A stretch of 64,000 nt of DNA, taken from contig CM069437.1 of assembly GCA_035610365.1 (NCBI GenBank), positions 32,197,507-32,261,506 on the forward strand, given 5' to 3'. Numbering within the stretch: position 1 is the stretch's first letter; each line of letters opens with the position of its first letter. Both the position numbers and the translations under genes were made by a program. The notes under the pieces were generated by a model. The model ran no database searches and was not told where the DNA came from. It saw nothing but the letters and a program-made list of their open reading frames with translations. Below are positions 21,070-32,287 of this stretch, piece after piece. The stretch is from Aquatica leii (lineage: Eukaryota > Arthropoda > Insecta > Coleoptera > Lampyridae).

Positions 21070-23594
21070 CAAGGGTGCTTAAACGGTCGATCGCGAGTGC
21101 TTTTTGAGTAGATCTCGAGAAGAAAAAAATTGTTAATAAGTAGGTAACTAAACTACAAAAATTTATTCATTTTCTTTTATCGTACGTAATAAAATAACAC
21201 TCTGCTAGCTTTAAAAGGTGGCTTTATTAAAGGAACGTGCGGTACTTGTTAAAGAAAAGACGCGTTTTTTATTCTTGCCGCTAGAAATTTCGGACGGCGC
21301 GTTTGACGGGAACATTCGAGACTTTCGTTCACGCCGATATAAATGTTGCTCCTGCAGGAATTGGAGTCATTCTGAATTGTAACTTGAAGGCAATACTACG
21401 TCGATACAAAGTTTATTATTAAATGGTACACAATGAGTGCAGCGAAGAAATCTAAAACGTATCATTTTAATAACGACTGGGAGGAAGATTTTTTCTTTTG
21501 TATGGTGAAGAATAAGTGCATTTGTCTTATTTGTCGTGCGTCAGTTGCAATACCTAAGCGTGGTAACTTAGAGAGGCATCATAAAACGGTTCAAAAAAAC
21601 TATGAAAAGGATTTTCCGCCACAGAGTGAATTAAGAAAACGAAAGTACGTGATTTGATATCTTGTTTGAAAAAAGAACAAACCATGTTCACAAGACCACC
21701 CAAACAATCAAAAGTTGCTACGATCGCGTCATTTAAAATATCTCATATATTGGCGAAACACAAGAAACCATTCGAAGATGGATCGGTTATGAAGGAAGCA
21801 GTTATTGAAGCGGGTGAGACTTTATTTGGAGATTTTAAAAATAAAACAGAAATCATGTCTGCTATTAGAGAACTTCAGTTATCTCGTCCGACTGTCACAA
21901 GACGTATTGAAGTCATGAGTCAGAACATGGCAGATAAACTAAAACATGATATGATGAAATGTACATACTTTTCTTTACAGTTCGACGAATCCACCGATAT
22001 GGCAGACACTGCCCAGCTGTTTATTTTTATTCAGATGGTATTCAATGACATGTTGGCTAAGGAAGAATTTTTGACAATCATTCCTCTGAAGGGGAAGACT
22101 CGTGGCAAAGATATATATGACGTTTTCTTCAACTTTGTAAAAAACTACAAGCTACCAATATATAAATTAGTGTGCATTACAACCGATGGAGCACCAGCAA
22201 TGACTGGAAACAAAAACGGTTTTGTGGCATTGCGTCGAGCTAATGGAGATTTCCCTTCGTTTTTTTCATTCCATTGCATTATACATCAACAAGTTTTGTG
22301 TTCAAAAGTTTTAAACACGGAGGAAATTATGGGCATTGCAACAAAAATTGTGAATTCTATCCGTGCACGTAGCTTGCAACGGCGATACTTTAAGTTGCAG
22401 TTGGAAGATAGGAAGTCAGCTGAACACACTGATTTAGTTCTTCACACGGACGTCAGGTGGTTGAGTCGCGGAAAATTCCTAGAAAGGTTTTAAGAATTAT
22501 TGCCCGAAATAACAGCTTTTCTAGACGAAAGAGGTGATGACACTCAGATGCTGAAAAACGAAAAATGGCTGACTGATTTGGCATTTTTGACTGACATCAC
22601 AATGCACTTAAACACCATTAACTTGGAGCTTCAAGGTAAAGGAAAAATTATTATTGAGATGATTAGCGCAGTAAACGCATTCAAAAGTAAATTGCAACTT
22701 ATGATAGATCAACTGAAAAGAAAGGATCTGAAACATTTTCCGTCTTTGAAAGCAAGGATTCCTCAGTTGAATTATGATACGTATGAAGCTGAATTATCAA
22801 ATATTTTGGGACAATTTGAAATGCGTTTTTATGATTGCAGTAAATTGGCAAATATAGCATTATTTATGAGTTATCCTTTTTCATGTAAAAACATTGAGGA
22901 ACTAGCTACTGAGCAAGTCAGTTTAATATGACCTCATGTTCTGTTGAAAATGAGTTGGTGCAGATTATATCAGATATACATCTCAAAGCTACAGCATCTG
23001 ATACAAATTTCTGGTGTTTTATATCTAAAGATAAATATCCGAATCTAAGGCAAATCGCCCTTCAACTGACGGCAATGTTTGGGTCAACTTACTTGTGCGA
23101 GTCTGCATTTTCTGAAATAAAGATAATTAAGTCAAAATATCGCAATCGACTAACTGACGATCATATGTCATCATGCTTGCGATTAGCACTCAGTGGATAC
23201 GTACCATCTAATCAAAAGTATGCTGAGGACATGCAGTGCAACGTTTCAACATCCAAAGTCACTTCTTAGTTAAGTTTAACACCATAGGTAACTTTTTTGT
23301 TTTGTAACAACCAATAAACTCGCAATTTTGAATAACGATGAATTTTTTCATTGATATTGTAGAGAAGAACCTAACTAAACCTAACCCAAACCTTGACTAA
23401 AATAATGCATATTGTGCGGAAAGCTAATACTATATATGCCACGGTACACCCTACCTAGGTAGTTAGGTAGGTAGGGTGTATCGTGTATGTACGACAACCC
23501 TGCATCACACATACTTGCAGCTTCTCAGAGTCGATCGTAAGTAGTCTAAAAATATTGAAGTAGCTCGCCAGTAGTTCAAGTTTGAGCACCCTTG
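21070..23594 (+). mobile_element. hAT element 1 (2525 bp, GTF2IRD2/ZBED-like)
   Basis: Terminal inverted repeats CAAGGGTGCTTAAAC (left) and CAAGGGTGCTCAAAC (right, reverse complement). 8-bp target duplication CTGTAAGT (21062-21069) / CTGTAGGT (23595-23602), differing at one base. Units 1 and 2 carry the empty site. Near the right end a hairpin with a 13-bp stem, TACACCCTACCTA, lies at 23445-23480. Confidence 0.9.
21433..23269 (+). pseudogene. hAT transposase (GTF2IRD2/ZBED-like), near-complete
   Basis: N-terminal zinc finger: YHFNNDWEEDFFFCMVKNKC with ICLICRASVA and NLERHHKTV (21433-21650). Core: FSLQFDESTDMADTAQLFIF, LVCITTDGAPAMTGNKNGFV (catalytic Asp region), FHCIIHQQVLCSK and DLVLHTDVRWLSRGKFLERF. 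C-terminal dimerisation part: LTAMFGSTYLCESAFSEIK (about 23080-23130). The reading is broken by a frame change near 21640, a TAA at 22491-22493 and a frame change near 22925; otherwise the whole length of the family is present. Few breaks and a nearly exact target duplication suggest a fairly recent insertion. Confidence 0.88.
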
Positions 23595-24426
23595 CTGTAG
23601 GTATTTAGGTTAATTTAGTGAGTTCTGATTAAAAGCTTATTGAGTTCTTACCTATCTTTAGTTACTCTTTGCAATCGTAAATTAAAAGATTGTGATCGTT
23701 TTGACGGACTGTAAAATATTTTAGGTATGTCGTTCATATTTTTTAGACGTGTAAACATACGGGGTTTTTGGAAAGGCATAATGCTTTTAAATTTATTACT
23801 TTAACCGTAAGGAGTTAAGGTTCTAAAGCAGAGGTTCCCAAACTTTTTTGTGTCGTAGACCCCTTGCCATGTTTTTCGGTTTTGGGTAGAACTCTTACTT
23901 ACCTGATATTGATTTTTTGTAAATTTCTAACTGTAGTGAAGTTTAGTGTTAAAAACTTTAAAGTAAAAACACATGTTAAGCTTTATACATTTTTTAATTG
24001 AATTTAAATTAAAACTACTCAAAATAAAAATTGTTATCTCTTATATAAAATATACGTAACATAAAATAAACTAAGCAATAAGTAAATGTTTTTAGTGAAA
24101 AGGATGAACCTGGTGCTTTAATAATAAATTATCAATATTTGGCGTCAATTTTGTAAAGTTTAATTTTAATTCTCCTCGGCTAATGATGCCTCAGTCTGTT
24201 TTTTTTTTCGTTAGGAGATTGGTAACAGCGCTGAACCCCCTTTCCACTAGGTATCACGATGGAAAGGAAATAAAAAAATTCCTCGTTATATTCCATAATA
24301 CGACATAAGTAACGGGTATGTTGTTTTGCAGCCAGAACTGCTGATATCCGTTTTCAAACTGAACCTTAAGTTCTTCGTTTGTACTTAGTTCAGTCAGTTC
24401 CTCTTGTCTTATGACATTCGTTTCTT

Positions 24427-25720
24427 CTATGTCACATATGGGTTAATTTTCCACGGTGGTATTACCATAGTCAAAACATCCTCAAACCTAGTTTCCTGGC
24501 AGTTTGTCTGTGACAAATTGAGAAACTGGGAAAATTTGCTCCGTCTAATATTTTGCTTCATTAGTATAACTCTGGCAAGAAACGCTGATAAGATGAACTT
24601 TGTTTTAATCAAATTTAGACCGTCGCCTTGTAACTGCAAATTAACCATATTAAATTTTGTAAACAAATCTGTTAAATAGGCGATGTCTGTTTTTCACTTC
24701 ATTAAATTGTCTTTTAAAATTTTATCTTTAGTACCCAGAAATCCTAAAATAGTCTGAAAAAGTGCAAAAAATCTTGTCAAACATAAGCCTTTCGACAGCC
24801 AGCGTACTTCAGTGTGAAGGAGTAATTGATAAAAGTGTTCGTCATTTTCTTCACACAACTGCGCAAATAACCGCGTATTCAACGCGTTGCTTCGGATTCG
24901 GTTTACTGCATCAATGACTAATTGAAGAGATTCATGCAATCTAACACTCAAATTTTTAGCAACTAAATGTTGTAGATGGATGACGCAATGTATTGCTTAC
25001 ACCCCTGACACATTTTGTTTTAAATAGCTTGTAAATCCACGTCCAACCATGGCAGGTGCTCCATCTGTAGCTACTGATATTATATTTAATAAAGGGATTG
25101 CTTTTTCAATGAAGTAATCCTTCAAAACATGAAATATTGATTCACTTTTAGTGTCGGTTGTCAAAGTTCTTGCGAAGAACAGTTCTTCGTAGATTTCTTG
25201 ATTCATAATAAAACGAACATATGCTAATAATAATGCTGTATTACCAGGTAAAGTTGATTTGTCCAGTTGTATAGAGAAATGGGTCGTTTGCAAATAACTA
25301 CACGAGAAGCTTTCAATATCAGAACTCATTTCATCAATACGTCTTTCAACAGTATTGTTGCTTAAGGGAATTCTTTTAATGATATCAGATGCAGGTTTGT
25401 GTAAATCAGTTTATAAAACTTCTTCAACGCCTGGCAAAATTAACTTCTCTCCGATAGTAAGCGGTTTTCCAAATTTTGCTATAAGAAGCGAGATATTGTA
25501 AAACGCCCGCAAACCATCATCGTTTCTTTGTGACGTCGAAGCGAACATTCTGTCTAGCATGGGTCTTTTCTGAAGTTTATCTTTGAAAGTTTGAAAGTAC
25601 TTTAAATTTTTATCTGTTTTATCAGGGTAGTTGTTTGTCCGACAATGATGGAATGAAGCCAAGTCTCAAATAATCAACACTGTACTGTCTACATTTCTTT
25701 TTAGATTTGGACATGTCATC
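24427..25720 (-). pseudogene. hAT element 2a transposase (ZBED5/SCAND3-like), broken
   Basis: Minus-strand blocks in order: N terminus K.KKCRQYSVDYLRLGFIPSL (25640-25720); DKTDKNLKYFQTFKDKLQKR; MLDRMFASTSQRNDDGLRAF; THFSIQLDKSTLPGNTALLL; IISVATDGAPAMVGRGFTSY; LLLHTEVRWLSKGLCLTRFF; and TKFNMVNLQLQGDGLNLIKT. The BED-finger cysteines are lost in a deletion near 25640. At least four stops or frame changes separate the blocks. The C-terminal dimerisation domain is missing. Confidence 0.8.
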
Positions 25721-26074
25721 AGTCATCTGAGGGGAAAAATGAATTTATTTAAATAAGACATAAGGTCCAGCAGCTGTATATTAAAAAATCAAAGTCAAAT
25801 TTAAATCGTATGGTCTTAGATTTTATGGCACGCATAGGCGTATAGCCATTATAATTATTATGAATGTTACTTAAGGTTTTGATATGATAGAACTTTAAGG
25901 AAATTTGAAAGTAACATGACAAAAAAAGCTAAAATAAAATATTATACAACGAATAATAATAACAAATTGTTATGCGATTTATCTCTACGTACATTCGACT
26001 GTGATGTGTAAAAATTTACTGTTTCCATTTTAGCAATAATACAAAATTTTAATTTTAATATAGAGAAGTATGTA

Positions 26075-26589
26075 TAGTGCAATATTCATAATCCGAACTT
26101 TCGTAATCCGAACATTCCAGTAATCCGAACTGGCCCACAGTGTAACGACCAATGGACAAAAGTACAATTTCTTTACTTTTTTTTGAAGTTATTTCGTAAG
26201 ATATATGTGTTTATAAAAGAATAATAAATGCCTAACAAGGTCGTAAATAAGTAAATATTGGCACAGATACATAGTTATTTATGTGACCGGCCAAAATAAG
26301 TAGTTTAATTACATAATTTTTTTCAATATGTTTCCTATATGTAAACATTTAAATTCTATGAAAAAAAAAACAAACAAATGAGAGTGTGTTTTGGAAATTC
26401 TGTAGCTGTACAGTTGTGGATTTCTTATTTTCTTAATTTATCTTTCAAAGTGGTAACATATTGTATGTTAATAATAAAATACATACGTAATATGTACGTA
26501 CAGTTGTCTTTTTTTAGATTTTTCGGAAAACATTCTATAATCCGAACATCTCCTTACAGCAATTGTTTCGGATTACGGAGATTGCACTG
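26075..26589. mobile_element. pogo/Tigger-like MITE (about 515 bp)
   Basis: Left end AGTGCAATATTCATAATCCG; right end, as reverse complement, CAGTGCAATCTCCGTAATCC. ATAATCCGAAC occurs repeatedly in subterminal positions on both sides, as in pogo-type elements. It is AT-rich with no coding. The same MITE begins at the same relative place in hAT 2b (about 63822). Confidence 0.65.
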
Positions 26590-27426
26590 AAATTATAATA
26601 ACGATTGATAAAACTTTGAAAAAGAAACTATTGAGGAGTGCTCGTGTAATTTTGCATGATTTGAATATTAAACTACTAATAACTGATTGGCGTAATTTAT
26701 CTATATTTGCTAACTACGAGTACAAATCTAAAATTTAATAAAAAATAATGTACTTTTCTGCGGCACTCTCAAACAAAATAACACTGATTCACTATAATTT
26801 GTGTAATAAACTACCAGTTTATATATTTTTTTAAATATTTTCTTAGCAATTTCCTTTTTAAGATTCAGGAAACGAACAAACGTATTTGTCTCACATTCGT
26901 ATTTATAGAGTGACGAATTGAATAAGCCAGTGCAAGTTCGCGAAGCTCTGAGACTGAGTATGCTTCTAACAAGATGATACTGGTATATCATTATGTGCAG
27001 GTTTTTACAAGTTCAAAATGTATTGCGACCACAAAGCGAATGCCTACAACTTACACAATTTTATAAACATATATAATAAATTTTTAACTTCATAGGTACT
27101 TTTATAAATAATGTACATGTCTTTATATTATAAGATAGTATAATGAAAGTAAATAGGTACTGTCAGTGTATGTTGAGATGTTAAGCACAAACTATGGATA
27201 AAAATTAGTTATCATTCAATAGTTATATTGTAAGATTTAAGATTTAAATTACAGTAATATAAATGTTAACAATCAACAATTTTAGTCACAACTGAAGTTA
27301 AAAAATTACAAAGCACTAATGGTACTTATGATGCAATTATAAAAATGAGGTTGTAATAGCGAAGGCTTCCACGGCCGGAATCTATACTAACATTAGAATG
27401 TCTTCCGGGTTTGGACCGTGTCATAG

Positions 27427-27497
27427 TTGCAACCGAAGCTGCCAACGTTTCGCCCACTTTCGTAAGGGGCTTCATCAGGGCGTGAGATAAATCGCAA
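27427..27497 (-). ncRNA. Hammerhead ribozyme motif, Penelope 2 left arm
   Basis: Same core as in element 1 on the minus strand: CTGATGA, stem-loop II GCCCC...GTGGGC, CGAAAC, GTT, with TTGC/GCAA closing stem I. Confidence 0.7.
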
Positions 27498-28216
27498 AGA
27501 GGGGATAGTTCGAAACCATGATCGCGATTGAAGTTATTGGGGTGTTTGATGATTTCTATGCTTTCTCGGAATTTCCTGTTGAAAAAGAATGGAGATTTGG
27601 CAATCAACGAAACATTATCAAAATCTATCTTGTGACCTGTAGTAAAATGATGTTCAGCGACCGCAGACTTGGAAGTATACCTTTTCCTTATACAACGATC
27701 ATGTTCTGAAATGCGAGTAATGACAGAACGACCGGTTCACCAATGTAGACTAAACCACAAGAACAGGGAATTTGGTATACACCTTGAGATGAAAGTGTAG
27801 GAAATTTGTCTTTGGGCGAAGGCAAAATCTCTCAGATTCTTCCTTCGCCCAAAGACAAATTTCCTACACTTTCGAACTATCCCCTCTTTGGTTCCCGGTT
27901 ATTAGTCATTTAACAAAAACACGCCCCCTAGCAACCGCAACCCAATCAGGGTCGAGCTTAATCATCCGTGACGATCCTGTTCCTTTAAATACGGAGACTA
28001 TTTCTTCTTAAGTCACTTCTACCTAGTTTAGAATCTGGCTTGGTTCACAAGTTGATTACCTAACTCGGTAGTGGTTCTTTGTTAGATTTTCGTTTGCTTT
28101 TTCAGGTTATCGTTTTCTTTCTTACCTTTTCATAGTTTAGGTTATGGCTTGTTTTACAAGTGAATAACCTAACTTTTGAGAAGTTCTTAGTTAGATTTCG
28201 ATTGCTTGTTTGAGTT

Positions 28217-28287
28217 TTGCGATTTATCTCACGCCCTGATGAAGCCCCTTACGAAAGTGGGCGAAACGTTGGCAGCTTCGGTTGCAA
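28217..28287 (+). ncRNA. Hammerhead ribozyme motif, Penelope 2 right arm
   Basis: CTGATGA at 28236-28242, CGAAAC from 28262, predicted cleavage after GTT near 28270, stem I closed by TTGC (28217-28220) with GCAA (28284-28287). Confidence 0.7.
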
Positions 28288-29009
28288 CTATGACACGGTC
28301 CAAACCCGGAAGACATTCTAATGTTAGTATAAAAATGAGGTTCTTTATCTTTGATGTTCAAAGCAACTCCCAATTGTGTCTGGCAATCCACTACAGCCTT
28401 ATCAAAGCCTATTTCTCTATCTTTAATTTTGTACTTTTCAACATTGTCTTTTTTCAAATATTCGTATCCGTATGTTGTATACCACATTTTATAAATGCCA
28501 AGATTTAAGTTTCCTGCACCATCTATTATACCCTGCTCGAACATCCAACACCTTATGTATGTTTTTACAATTTCATCATCTGGGTTGATTAGCTTAATGT
28601 TTTTATCAACCATCGAGTGGAGTTGTTCATTCGTAAAATCAAATTTTGCTGCACATATTAAATCAGCCGTATCCATCTCCCAGTCTGTGACTTCAGAAGA
28701 TGTCACCTACAAAACACAATTTTTGAAAATGAGGTAACACAAGCGCCTGTTTATTTTACTTGATTTAGACAAGCAATTAATAATAGCACCGACGTTAATT
28801 GGACAATCATTTTCTTAGCAGTGTCTTATCCATTGATACTAAACGTCTTTTAGGTAACTGAAGATTCAGATTTGGTTGACCTATATGTTGCAATTGGTAC
28901 GGTAATACGTCAAAAAAAAACGTAGATATTATTCTGTTCGTAACAGAATAATTATTACACAATAAATTTGTTTTTTTTTCGAACATGTAGTATGTTGCTT
29001 TGTGGCTTT

Positions 29010-29194
29010 GCGCCTAACTACTTTATTTGCTTATATATTATAATAGTAAAATACGTATACAGAGCCTGAGTAACTCAGCAAAAAATTTAGGAAAAGAAAT
29101 TGTAAACATTCCTAAAAATACGCAGTTTATTAGTTTTAAAAATATTGATAGTTACTGACTTTTATTGGTCTTGTAAACTTATAAAACACTGTGT
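29010..29194. mobile_element. Small MITE, unit-4 copy
   Basis: Starts at CTACTTTATTTGC, its left terminus replaced by GCGCCTAA, and ends AAAACACTGTGTATA; the body matches 19097-19284. Confidence 0.5.
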
Positions 29195-29410
29195 ATATTA
29201 TAATACTGCAATTACCATATCTGAGTTTATAAAATTTTGCAATATGTCTACGCTAAAAATTGTTCATTAAAACGTTTTTTAATCTGTGATGCGCTTTTGT
29301 ATTTATCGTTTTTTTTTCTGCAAATTATGAAGATCTAAAATTTTTTTAATATTGCATTTTTACGAACTATCGATATGCGCAATAACCGATAAGATATTAT
29401 AGTGTTTTTA

Positions 29411-30149
29411 TAATGATTTTTCCTATAATACATAAAATTTCATTATTTAAAAATATTGCTTACAATTTACGAATATTTTTAGTTCTTCAAACCGGCATAT
29501 TTCCTAAAAATTGCAATATTATATTACAACTGTCGTCAGTCGTTTGGGTTGCATGCTGTGTTAAACAACATATTTTTACACACGTTGTTTTCAATCGTAT
29601 ATCAACAATAAAAAAAAATTAATAATCAAATGATAATAATCAAAAGAACATGTTAAATTTGCAAATTGCTGGAAACAGACATTATTAAAAAGCTTTACTT
29701 TCTTTTGTCAAAAAAAAAACGACAACTATAGATTCTACCTCAAAAGCAGATCCCAGACAATAACCTAAAACAAATGTAAATATAGCTCTAGATGATTAGC
29801 CAATCATATGGCGGTACTGCTATATAAGCGATCAATATAATGGTCTTCAAACTCATTTACAACCATCAGGTTTAATTTTTACACATCGTTACGTTCATAT
29901 TTTGAATTTAATTAGATTCAATTAAAACACAAGATTTATTTGAATAAGTTTTAAGTTCTCGTTTCACTCTGGTTTAAAAACACCCAATTATGAAAAAAAC
30001 GCCTAATTTAGACAAGAACAAGTTGATTTCTGACTGCTGATTACCATGCATTGAGTCTTTTCTCTATGTTAGCATCTATAACAAAAATTTGCCAGTTCGC
30101 TCCTGCTTTACGTTCTCAGTTCTCCCAGATAAAGCCACTGTCCTTTTAA
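29411..30149. other. No gene recognised
   Basis: AT-rich. Contains a TATATAAG box (29821-29828) about 25 nt before ACTCATTTAC, which could be a promoter, but no convincing coding exon follows before the piggyBac element. Confidence 0.4.
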
Positions 30150-30328
30150 AAGGACACCACCGACATTTGCATATTTTGCGAATACTGCTACTCACTGATA
30201 GATGGCGCTTATGTATGTATGTCGGTAACATTGAAATTGACGAAATGCTAGTAAATATTTGACAGTTTTTAACACTGTTGTGCCAGTTTAGTGAGTTGTT
30301 TTTTGTGAGTTTTAATTACCTGCTTAAC

Positions 30329-32287
30329 ATGGATAATTGGAGGTAAGTGGAGCACCAAGTATTAGTCTTTGTAAAACCAAAGCCCCTGATAATCTTTTAT
30401 AAACTGTTATTCTCCCTGATAAGTGCATAAAATTGAACAAATATAAGCTGGATAATGTTAAAAGTGATCATAATAGTCAATGTCCTTTTAAAAGGACAGT
30501 GGTTTAAACGGCTACTATAATATGATATTTTTTGCAGTCACTACAAAAAGCCTTTAACGGCCCATGAGCTACTAGAGGAGATTGAGAAGATTGATGATGT
30601 CTCACAATTACCTGATTCAGTTGTATTGTACCCACCTATCAACGCAAATGGTGAAAACACAGACGAAGATTCCGGCGAAGATGACGATGTCACCATGGAT
30701 AATCTTCCTGGCAGTCAGCTGAATGCGCCAGCAGAAGCGATTTATGGGCAAAAAGAAGATAATTTGTATGACAGTGAAGATAAGTTACCACTTTCAAATT
30801 TTTTAAAGGAAAAACATTTTAAAAAGAAGCCAAGACATTTTTCCTGGGAGCAAAAGGACTTGTTGTGTAATCTACCTCAATGGCAAGAGGATTACTCTCC
30901 TAAAAATCAGCAATCACCAGTGGAAATTTTCACCAGCTTTTTGGATGATTCTCTGATTGAGATGCTAGTGGACCAAAGTAATTTGTACGCATCTCAGAGA
31001 AATCGTGGAGCGGATATCACGGTTGATGAAATGAAGTGTTTCATAGGTGTCCTCCTACTTAGTGGTTATAACTGTTTCCCGAGGCGAAAGATGTACTGGG
31101 AAAATAATAGTGACTGTGGTAACAAGCTAGTTTATTCAGCTATTTCTCGAAACCGTTTCAACGTGATCATGCAGAATTTTCACTCCAATAACAACTTTAC
31201 CCTAGATGCTACGGACAAGTTTTCTAAAATTAGACCATTGATAGAGGCCCTCAATAAGAAATTTATTGAATTAGCTCCTAATGAAGAGTGCCATAGCATC
31301 GACGAATGTATGGTGCCATACTTCGGTCGTCACGGTACGAAGCAGTTCATAAAGGGCAAGCCCATACGCTGGGGATATAAACTCTGGGTCGGCGCAACTG
31401 CGCACGGTTATATTGAATGGTTTGAACCATACCAAGGTTCATCAACTAAGCTTCCTGACAAATATAAAGATCTAGGATTAGGCGCTAGTGTGGTCCTCAC
31501 TTTTTCTGACATATTATTAGAAAATAAAGGCAAGCTGCCATTCCATTTGTTTTTTGATAATTATTTCACTGGTATTGACTTGCTGCAAATTTTGTCCGAG
31601 AGAGATCTAAAGGCTACTGGAACCATACGCGAGAACAGAATACCTACTTGTCCCCTGAGTCTTTCAAAAGCACTGAAGAAAACTCTAAGAGGTACATTTG
31701 AATATGTTTTGGAACCCTCAAAAAACATTCTGATTACAAAATGGAACGACAACAGTGTAGTCAATATTGCCACAAATGCTGGGTCAGTATCACCATTGGC
31801 AAATGTGAGTCGATATTCACAACAACAAAAGAAACGTATCAGAATAGACCAACCCCACGTCATCAAAACATACAATCAGAATATGGGTGGGGTAGACCGC
31901 GCAGACCAAAATATTAGTCTCTACAGAGTCTCAATTAGGGGAAAGAAATGGTATTTTCCACTTGTTTGTCAATGCATCGACATGATAGAACAAAATGCTT
32001 GGCAAATACATCGGCAGAATGGTGGCACGTTGGACCATTTAGCTTTTAGAAGATATATTGCGCAGGGTCTCCTGGAATCACATAAAAAAATTACTAAAAG
32101 AGGTCCTTTACGTACCACCACCAATATACACGAGCACTCCCGTTATGATAGAATGGATCATATAATAATTTATCAAGAAAATCAATCAAGATGTGGTCAA
32201 TGTCATAAAAAAGTGCAATTTAGGTGCAAAAAGTGTGACGTCGCCCTGCATCCAAAATTTTGTTTCGCAGAGTATCATGAGAAATAG
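30329..32287 (+). CDS. piggyBac transposase (PGBD-like), 587 aa, one intron
   Basis: Exons join(30329..30342,30538..32287). A five-codon exon MDNWR|S is spliced (AG|GTAAGT to TTTTTTGCAG) to HYKKPLTAHELLEEIEKIDD, an acidic linker (DEDSGEDDD), and a DDE_Tnp_1_7 domain. The three catalytic aspartates are in CHSIDECMVPYFGRHG, LFFDNYFTGIDLL and NMGGVDRADQNISLYR. The C terminus is a cysteine-rich zinc domain (CGQCHKKVQFRCKKCD..LHPKFC). Length and motifs match full-length family members, with no stops. It excises and inserts at TTAA without leaving a footprint. Either a potentially active element or a domesticated gene; the flanking TTAA and palindromes favour a mobile element. Poly(A) signals AATAAA lie near 32378. 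Confidence 0.93.
30482..30497. promoter_or_regulatory. Internal 16-bp palindrome GTCCTTTTAAAAGGAC
   Basis: Perfect palindrome in the transposase intron, followed by AGTGGT. The same GGACAGTGG / CCACTGTCC context flanks the terminal copies. Possible transposase-binding site or an old internal end; function inferred. Confidence 0.4.

Larger units (their letters stand above)
18171..27175. repeat. Tandem duplication unit 3
   Basis: Same backbone as units 1 and 2 (OBP-like copy 3, MITE, mariner, IS630-like remnant, spacer) but without the LINE fragment. It is enlarged by hAT element 1 (21070-23594) and hAT element 2 (from 23829). The ancestral spacer resumes near 27176 before OBP-like copy 4. Confidence 0.75.
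23829..27175 (-). mobile_element. hAT element 2, copy a (ZBED5/SCAND3-like)
   Basis: Left terminus CAGAGGTTCCCAAACTTTTT at 23829, a classic hAT end, preceded by TTCTAAAG. The transposase runs on the minus strand (24427-25720). The upstream arm contains a pogo-like MITE (26075-26589). The right terminus and second target duplication were not found; ancestral unit sequence resumes near 27176, so the right end is probably deleted. A second copy of the family is at 61425-64000. Confidence 0.7.
27351..28327 (-). mobile_element. Penelope-like element 2, rearranged inverted remnant
   Basis: 977 bp between 13-bp target duplications TATAAAAATGAGG (27338-27350 and 28328-28340). It consists of two arms in opposite orientation: minus-strand terminal repeat plus GIY-YIG coding (IAKSPFFFNRKFRESIEIIK) in 27351-27830, and plus-strand 3' UTR plus terminal repeat in 27860-28327. 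They meet at an inverted repeat CTTTGGGCGAAGG (about 27812-27859). Most of the RT is missing. The terminal repeats are close to those of element 1, so it is the same family and probably young. Confidence 0.88.
27306..28810 (-). pseudogene. Odorant-binding-protein-like copy 4, split by a Penelope-like element
   Basis: Exon 1 at 28760-28810 encodes MIVQLTSVLLLIACLNQ; donor GTAAAA; 53-nt intron; exon 2 starts at 28706 with VTSSEVTDWEMDTADLICAA and contains IRCWMFEQGIIDGAGNLNL and VVDCQTQLGVALNIKDKEPH. After KEPHFY the frame runs into the inserted element (27351-28327). The last codons, including the final cysteine region and stop, lie on the far side at 27306-27350. A 13-bp duplication TATAAAAATGAGG marks the insertion. 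Unless spliced out, the protein loses its last conserved cysteine. Confidence 0.85.
27176..29410. repeat. Tandem duplication unit 4 (partial)
   Basis: Carries OBP-like copy 4, its promoter region, the MITE (to about 29194) and the sequence that in unit 3 lies at 19290-19500. Similarity to the array ends near 29410; no mariner or IS630-like remnant follows. Confidence 0.75.

Noticed and set aside
29815-29860. TATATAAG box and initiator as promoter of a host gene
   Set aside because: No supportable exon follows before the piggyBac element; kept only as a note.
31561-31875. 104-codon minus-strand frame
   Set aside because: Antisense to the intact piggyBac transposase.
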